DNA of 64,000 bases from DAOULY01 sp034414595. GTDB lineage: Bacteria; Chloroflexota; Dehalococcoidia; SZUA-161; JAUWZY01. Position numbers and translations under genes: made by a program. The notes beneath the pieces were generated by a model. The model searched no databases, was not told the origin of the DNA, and saw only the letters and a list, made by a program, of their open reading frames with translations. Below, one piece after another: positions 60,040-64,000 of the stretch (position 1 is the first letter of the stretch; every line of letters starts with the position of its first letter). Location: positions 434,001 through 498,000 of the forward strand of contig DAOULY010000021.1 of NCBI GenBank assembly GCA_034414595.1. The letters run 5' to 3'.

Positions 60040-61749
60040 ATGACACAGCTCGACAGCATCTTGCGTAAGGTGACCAGGCCTGCCCGCTATACCGGTGGCG
60101 AGTGGAATAGCGTGGTCAAGGACTGGGAGGCCACCGAGGTCAAGGTGGTCCTCATCTATCCCGATACCTACGAGATCGGGATGTCCAACCTCGGCCTTGC
60201 CATCCTCTACGAGCTGCTCAACCAGAGGCCAGATGTCCTCGCCGAGAGGGCCTACGCGCCCTGGTCCGATATGGAAGCCGTGATGCGCCAGGAGGGCATC
60301 CCCCTTTTCAGCCTGGAATCGAAGCGGCCACTCAAGGACTTCGACATCATCGGCTTTTCCCTGGGCTATGAGCTCACCTACACCAATGTGCTCAACATGC
60401 TCGACCTGGCCCGGATACCTCTGCTGGCCTCGGAGCGGACCGACGCCGACCCGCTGGTCATCGCCGGCGGCAGCTGTGTGCTAAATCCGGAGCCGATGGC
60501 CGATTTCATCGACCTGTTCGTCATCGGGGAGGGCGAGGAGGTGCTTCTGGAGCTCACCGATGTTGTCCGGCAGTGGAAGGAGGAGGGAACGGGAAAAAGG
60601 GAAGAACTGCTGCGCCAGCTTTGTCATCTTCGCGGCATCTATGTCCCCAGCCTGTATAGAGTCGAATATCACCCTGATGGCGCTATCGCCTCCATAGAGC
60701 CAACCGTCCCCGAGGCCGGCGCCAGCGTGGAGCGGCGCTTCGTCAGCAAGCTGCCACCACCACCAACCCGTCCTGTAATCCCCTACATCGAGGTGGTCCA
60801 CGACCGCGCCGCAGTGGAGATTCAGCGCGGCTGTACCCGAGGCTGCCGCTTCTGCCAGGCCGGCACCATCTACCGCCCGTTAAGGGAGCGCGAACCCGAT
60901 GAGGTCGAAACTGCGGTGGAGGAATTGCTCAAGAACTGTGGCTATGGCGAGGTCTCCCTGCTCTCACTGAGCACCAGCGACTACCAGGGAATTGACAAGC
61001 TGGTCTCCACCCTAGCCCAGCGGTATAAGAACAATAACCTGAACATCTCTCTGCCCAGCTTGCGCCTGGACAGCTTCTCCGTGGCCCTCGCCGACTCCAT
61101 CCAGAGAAGGAAGGCCAGCCTGACCTTCGCTCCCGAGGCCGGGACAGAGCGCCTGCGGCAGGTGATCAACAAGAGCCTCCCCGAGGATGAAATACTGCTG
61201 GCTTTGACCACAGCCCTGGAACGGGGCTGGAGGAGCTTCAAGCTGTACTTCATGCTCGGCCTGCCCACCGAGACCGAGGAGGACATCGAAGGTATAGTGG
61301 AGCTGGTGCGCAAGATAGCGAAGCTGGGGCCGAGGCCCGGAGTCCCCCGGCTCAGGGTCAGCGCCTCCACCTTTATCCCCAAGCCCCACACACCATGCCA
61401 GTGGCTGGCCCAGAGCAACATCGACGAGCTCGGGCCCAAACACCAAATCCTGAAGCGAGGTCTACGCCGCTCAGGGATCGACCTGTCCTGGCAGGCTCCC
61501 GAGATGAGCTTAATCGAGGGCTTGCTGGCGCGAGGCGACCGCCGCCTCGGCCAGGTTATCCGCCATGCTTTGCAACTCGGCGCCACCTTTGACGCCTGGA
61601 GCGACCAATTCCATTATGAGAAATGGCAACAGGCCCTTGCCCACGCCGGGCTCGACCTCCAGTTCTATACTCAGGAACGCTCCCTTGACCAGCCCTTGCC
61701 CTGGAGTCACATCGACACTGGCATCAGCCTGGACTTCCTCAAGCGGTAA
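60040..61749 (+). CDS. B12-binding radical SAM protein (TIGR03960-like)
   Basis: A 569-aa protein. N-terminal B12-binding-like fold (about 30-190), then radical SAM with C-x3-C-x2-C at 265, 269 and 272 (CTRGCRFC). The frame ends at TAA 61747-61749, but the next 39 codons continue in the same frame to TAG 61867-61869. They encode TPDCRYDPC-x2-C, a Cys-rich tail that homologues carry right after the FLKR segment. So TAA replaces a sense codon. Either the tail is lost by a nonsense mutation, or it is read through. Confidence 0.88.
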   Translation: MTQLDSILRKVTRPARYTGGEWNSVVKDWEATEVKVVLIYPDTYEIGMSNLGLAILYELLNQRPDVLAERAYAPWSDMEAVMRQEGIPLFSLESKRPLKDFDIIGFSLGYELTYTNVLNMLDLARIPLLASERTDADPLVIAGGSCVLNPEPMADFIDLFVIGEGEEVLLELTDVVRQWKEEGTGKREELLRQLCHLRGIYVPSLYRVEYHPDGAIASIEPTVPEAGASVERRFVSKLPPPPTRPVIPYIEVVHDRAAVEIQRGCTRGCRFCQAGTIYRPLREREPDEVETAVEELLKNCGYGEVSLLSLSTSDYQGIDKLVSTLAQRYKNNNLNISLPSLRLDSFSVALADSIQRRKASLTFAPEAGTERLRQVINKSLPEDEILLALTTALERGWRSFKLYFMLGLPTETEEDIEGIVELVRKIAKLGPRPGVPRLRVSASTFIPKPHTPCQWLAQSNIDELGPKHQILKRGLRRSGIDLSWQAPEMSLIEGLLARGDRRLGQVIRHALQLGATFDAWSDQFHYEKWQQALAHAGLDLQFYTQERSLDQPLPWSHIDTGISLDFLKR

Positions 61750-61869
61750 TATCAACGAATTGAGACCGGAGAGGAGACCCCGGACTGCCGTTACGACCCC
61801 TGTGCCCAGTGTGGGCTGGAGCGCTGGGATGGAAGCTGCCAGAGAAAGACAGCGAAACTGGCGCTATAG
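61750..61869 (+). pseudogene. Cys-rich tail beyond the in-frame stop of the radical SAM gene
   Basis: Continues the 60040 frame without frameshift: YQR, then CRYDPCAQCG and a final Cys. The motif matches the C-terminal cysteines of the family, so this is the normal end of the protein, separated by one TAA codon. It is not a UGA or UAG context. AGATATTTC/GAAATATCT (61868-61904) forms a hairpin just after. Confidence 0.7.
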
Positions 61870-61904
61870 ATATTTCAAAGTAGGATAGTCAACTGGAAAT
61901 ATCT
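61868..61904. terminator. Convergent hairpin between radical SAM and ilvE
   Basis: AGATATTTC (61868-61876) and GAAATATCT (61896-61904) form a perfect 9-bp stem with a 19-nt loop. No T-run. It could serve as bidirectional end for both converging genes. Confidence 0.4.
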
Positions 61905-61953
61905 GAACCTGGGCCTCGATATTTAGACCTCTCAGTGACCGTCCCGGACCGAC

Positions 61954-62883
61954 TCAGGCCTTGACTTGGGCATAGGCCGGGGTGCACCAGTAAAGGTACT
62001 TCTTGTTTCTGCCGTAGACTACATCGAGATAGAGCTTCTGCAATTCCTTGGTTACAGGACCGAGCTGGCCCTGGCCCACGGGGCGATGGTCGATCTCGGT
62101 CACCGGGGTGACATAAGCAGCAGTGCCAGTAAGAAAGCACTCCTCTGCGATATACAGCTCAGCGCGATCGACGTGACGCTCAACCGTCTCCAGCCCCATC
62201 TCATCTTTGGCCAACTTGATCACGGTGTCCCGAGTGATGCCGAGGAGGATGTTATCATGGCGGGAGGGAGTCACTAGCTGGCCATCAATGACCAAAAAGA
62301 TATTCTCACCGCTGCCCTCGGAGATATGACCATCTGGGGCCAGCAGGATGGCCTCCTCATAGCCATTGCTCACCGCCTCGGTCTTGGCCAGAGCGCTATT
62401 CACATAGAGACCACAGATCTTACCCCGCGGCGGGATCATGTTATCGCCGACACGCCGCCACGAGGAGACACAGCACTTGATCCCGCTCTCGATGTCCAAA
62501 TAAGGAGCGAAGGGGCTGATGAAGATGAGGAAGTCGTCTTCGAGGTCATGCAGCCTGACGCCGATGACCTCAGAGCTCTTATAGGCGATGGGCCGGACAT
62601 ATACATCCTCCCGACACTCACACCTCTGCACCAACTCTATAGTTAGCTGGCAAAGCTCCTCAATGGTGTAGGGCAGCTCGATCTTGAGCAGTCGGCAACC
62701 CTGCAAAAGCCGCTCATAGTGCTCCTGGAGCCGGAACAGGTACATCTGCTGGTGATCGCTATTCCAGTGTCCCCGAATCCCCTCAAAGCAAGCGGTGCCA
62801 TAGTTAAAGGCATGGGTCACAATACCAACTTTCGCCTCAGAGAGAGGAACAAACTGCTTCTGAAAGAAGGCATATAACGGCAT
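61954..62883 (-). CDS. ilvE: Branched-chain amino acid aminotransferase
   Basis: PLP enzyme of valine, leucine and isoleucine synthesis. The 309-aa fold-type IV protein has GTACFEGIRGH near the start, the Schiff-base Lys in NSALAKTEA, DGHISEGSGENIF, and LGITRDTVI. The position of the gene next to a Re-citrate/homocitrate synthase gene suits an amino-acid biosynthetic region. Divergent promoter region 62884-63010. Confidence 0.95.
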   Translation of the reverse strand: MPLYAFFQKQFVPLSEAKVGIVTHAFNYGTACFEGIRGHWNSDHQQMYLFRLQEHYERLLQGCRLLKIELPYTIEELCQLTIELVQRCECREDVYVRPIAYKSSEVIGVRLHDLEDDFLIFISPFAPYLDIESGIKCCVSSWRRVGDNMIPPRGKICGLYVNSALAKTEAVSNGYEEAILLAPDGHISEGSGENIFLVIDGQLVTPSRHDNILLGITRDTVIKLAKDEMGLETVERHVDRAELYIAEECFLTGTAAYVTPVTEIDHRPVGQGQLGPVTKELQKLYLDVVYGRNKKYLYWCTPAYAQVKA

Positions 62884-62913
62884 TTCAGCCCTCCGCTTTC
62901 CAACTAAGCATTA

Positions 62914-62942
62914 AGTATAATGGCCTTTGCCCAGAAAGACAA
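62914..62942 (-). promoter_or_regulatory. ilvE promoter
   Basis: TTGTCT (62937-62942), 17-bp spacer, TATACT (62914-62919) on the minus strand. Confidence 0.6.
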
Positions 62943-62946
62943 GCCC

Positions 62947-62975
62947 TTGCCTGCTAACGTATTTTATGGTAAAAT
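62947..62975 (+). promoter_or_regulatory. Promoter of the synthase gene
   Basis: TTGCCT (62947-62952), 17-bp spacer, TAAAAT (62970-62975), 35 nt before the start codon. It sits back to back with the ilvE promoter. Confidence 0.6.
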
Positions 62976-63010
62976 GCTAAATGCTATAGGACCCACTCTA
63001 TGGAGGAAGG

Positions 63011-64000
63011 ATGCCCAAGATATACTTTATCGATGTCACTAATCGAGATGCCGTTCAGGCCAGCCGGCTTACGCTTTCGAAACTGGAACGGACCATGGTC
63101 AATTTGCACCTGGCCCAGTTCGGAATTTACCAATCAGAGTTCGCCTTCCCATTCCTGAGCCATGAATACAACTATATCGTGGCCAATCTGGAACTGAAGG
63201 AACGCGGCGCCATGGGCTCCATGATCCTGGAGGGCTGGTGCCGAGCCGTTGTCCCCGATGTCGCCGCAGCCATCACCACGGGAATTCGTGACCTCAACAT
63301 CTCCATCTCCACCTCAGACCAGATGATCACGCATAAGTTTCAGGGTAAGCTCGACCGGGAGCGGGTGATTCAGGAGATGGTGGAGGCTACGGCTTATGCC
63401 AAAAAGGAAGGGATAAATACCGTAGGAGTAAATGCCGAGGATGCCTCCCGAACCGATATGGGCTATCTCATCGAATTCGCCCAGGCAGCCAAGGATGCTG
63501 GTGCCGACCGCATCAGGTATTGCGATACCTTGGGCTACGATAACCCGATGAGCATCTATCAGCGGGTGAAAGAGCTAGCTGAGAGAGTGCGCATCCCGAT
63601 TGAACTCCACTGCCACAACGACCTGGGCATGGCCGTGGCCAACTCCGTTGCTGGAGCTCGGGCTGCCATCGATGCCGGTGTCGATACCTATATCAATGGC
63701 TCGGTGAACGGATTTGGCGAGCGCGCCGGCCAGGCGGACCTATTGAGCTGCGTCCTGGCCCTGAAGTTCGCCGCAGAGCTGCAAGACTATGAAATCGGTG
63801 ATCCCATTGACCTCACACAGGCGAGAAGGCTGGCCAAGTGTACCTCCTACGCCTTCGGGATACCTATTCCCATAAACCAGCCTGGCGTTGGCGCTAATGC
63901 CTTCGCCCATGAGGCCGGTATCCATGCCGATGGCGCTCTTAAGGACCGCAGGAACTATGAGCTTTTCGACTACGAGGCCTTAGGTGATGATGTATCCCTG
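63011..64000 (+). CDS. Homocitrate/Re-citrate synthase-like protein, truncated by the window edge
   Basis: An alpha-IPMS/DRE-TIM-type condensing enzyme. ATG 63011 follows GGAGGAAGG; 330 codons are present with no stop. It starts MPKIYFIDVTNRDAVQ, where isopropylmalate synthases read D-T-T-L-R-D-G; the DVTNRD form is typical of Re-citrate and homocitrate synthases of anaerobes. VGVNAEDASRTD, RYCDTLGYDNP and ELHCHNDLGMAVAN are metal and catalytic segments. In Dehalococcoidia, Re-citrate synthase supplies citrate without a classical Si enzyme, which would fit; substrate cannot be settled from this fragment. Confidence 0.85.
   Translation, partial: MPKIYFIDVTNRDAVQASRLTLSKLERTMVNLHLAQFGIYQSEFAFPFLSHEYNYIVANLELKERGAMGSMILEGWCRAVVPDVAAAITTGIRDLNISISTSDQMITHKFQGKLDRERVIQEMVEATAYAKKEGINTVGVNAEDASRTDMGYLIEFAQAAKDAGADRIRYCDTLGYDNPMSIYQRVKELAERVRIPIELHCHNDLGMAVANSVAGARAAIDAGVDTYINGSVNGFGERAGQADLLSCVLALKFAAELQDYEIGDPIDLTQARRLAKCTSYAFGIPIPINQPGVGANAFAHEAGIHADGALKDRRNYELFDYEALGDDVSL

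Noticed and set aside
1..64000. CRISPR array, tRNA or rRNA genes
   Set aside because: No regularly spaced repeats were seen, and no T-loop/anticodon-type cloverleaf pattern; a T-arm-like GGTTCATTCCC at 49.6 kb is not within a tRNA fold.

Overview
The window looks like chromosome of a strictly anaerobic bacterium, most likely a Chloroflexota member near Dehalococcoidia. This is an inference from gene content, because no rRNA or tRNA gene is visible. Supporting signs are a homocitrate/Re-citrate-synthase-like enzyme, a double-cubane-cluster reductase with its activase, a selenium-associated LysR/DUF3343/YedF cluster, an enoate-reductase-like flavoprotein with Fe-S cysteines, an Asp23/AmaP envelope-stress operon, and many consensus sigma-70 promoters.

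Layout. 0.1-7.7 kb: RsgA, a 20-aa-peptide transcription unit, a Vps4-like MIT-AAA ATPase, Hsp20, and an AmaP/DUF2273/Asp23 operon with several tiny membrane proteins. 8.1-23.5 kb: nine tandem Tm-1-like (UPF0261) paralogues, with an OYE-type flavoprotein and a PEP-synthase-like swivelling-domain protein between copies 4 and 5. A tenth copy lies alone at 36.4 kb. 23.7-25.4 kb: an AT-rich two-gene unit of a SIR2-like and a HEPN-like protein, probably defensive. 25.5-29.1 kb: a phytoene-desaturase-like oxidoreductase and an SDR, bracketed by a truncated copy and the intact copy of a lysR 3' end. 29.2-34.8 kb: the selenium/double-cubane cluster. 35.0-41.2 kb: two methyltransferases, Tm-1 copy 10, a phosphatase, an M20 peptidase, a GNAT protein and an HNH-like protein. 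41.3-43.7 kb: leuS.

43.8-48.1 kb holds the most unusual unit: a three-gene operon of a YprB-like exonuclease/DUF429 fusion, a PurA paralogue with PurZ-like loss of the catalytic Asp, and a membrane-anchored dCTP-deaminase-fold protein. It is transcribed divergently from an XRE regulator that has a perfect palindrome at its own promoter. Next to it is a 1.5-kb segment flanked by 33-bp direct repeats, carrying a DUF5343 gene, a small ORF and a strongly promoted structured RNA candidate. 49.8-64.0 kb is mostly housekeeping: a split TauE/SafE permease, family-4 UDG, FtsK, flavin reductase, UvrB, a TPR protein, a sirtuin lacking its catalytic His, a VTT membrane protein, a B12-binding radical SAM protein with an in-frame stop before its Cys tail, IlvE, and a truncated Re-citrate/homocitrate synthase at the window edge.

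Two themes stand out. In the Tm-1 array, nine of ten copies carry the same promoter, whose 17-bp spacer is itself a palindrome; the exception sits 11 nt behind its neighbour. This suggests one regulator controls a paralogous protein set. Second, the AT-richer 23.7-25.4 and 43.8-49.7 kb segments look like transferred defence or nucleotide-metabolism modules. No CRISPR array, IS transposase, prophage or tRNA gene was recognised.
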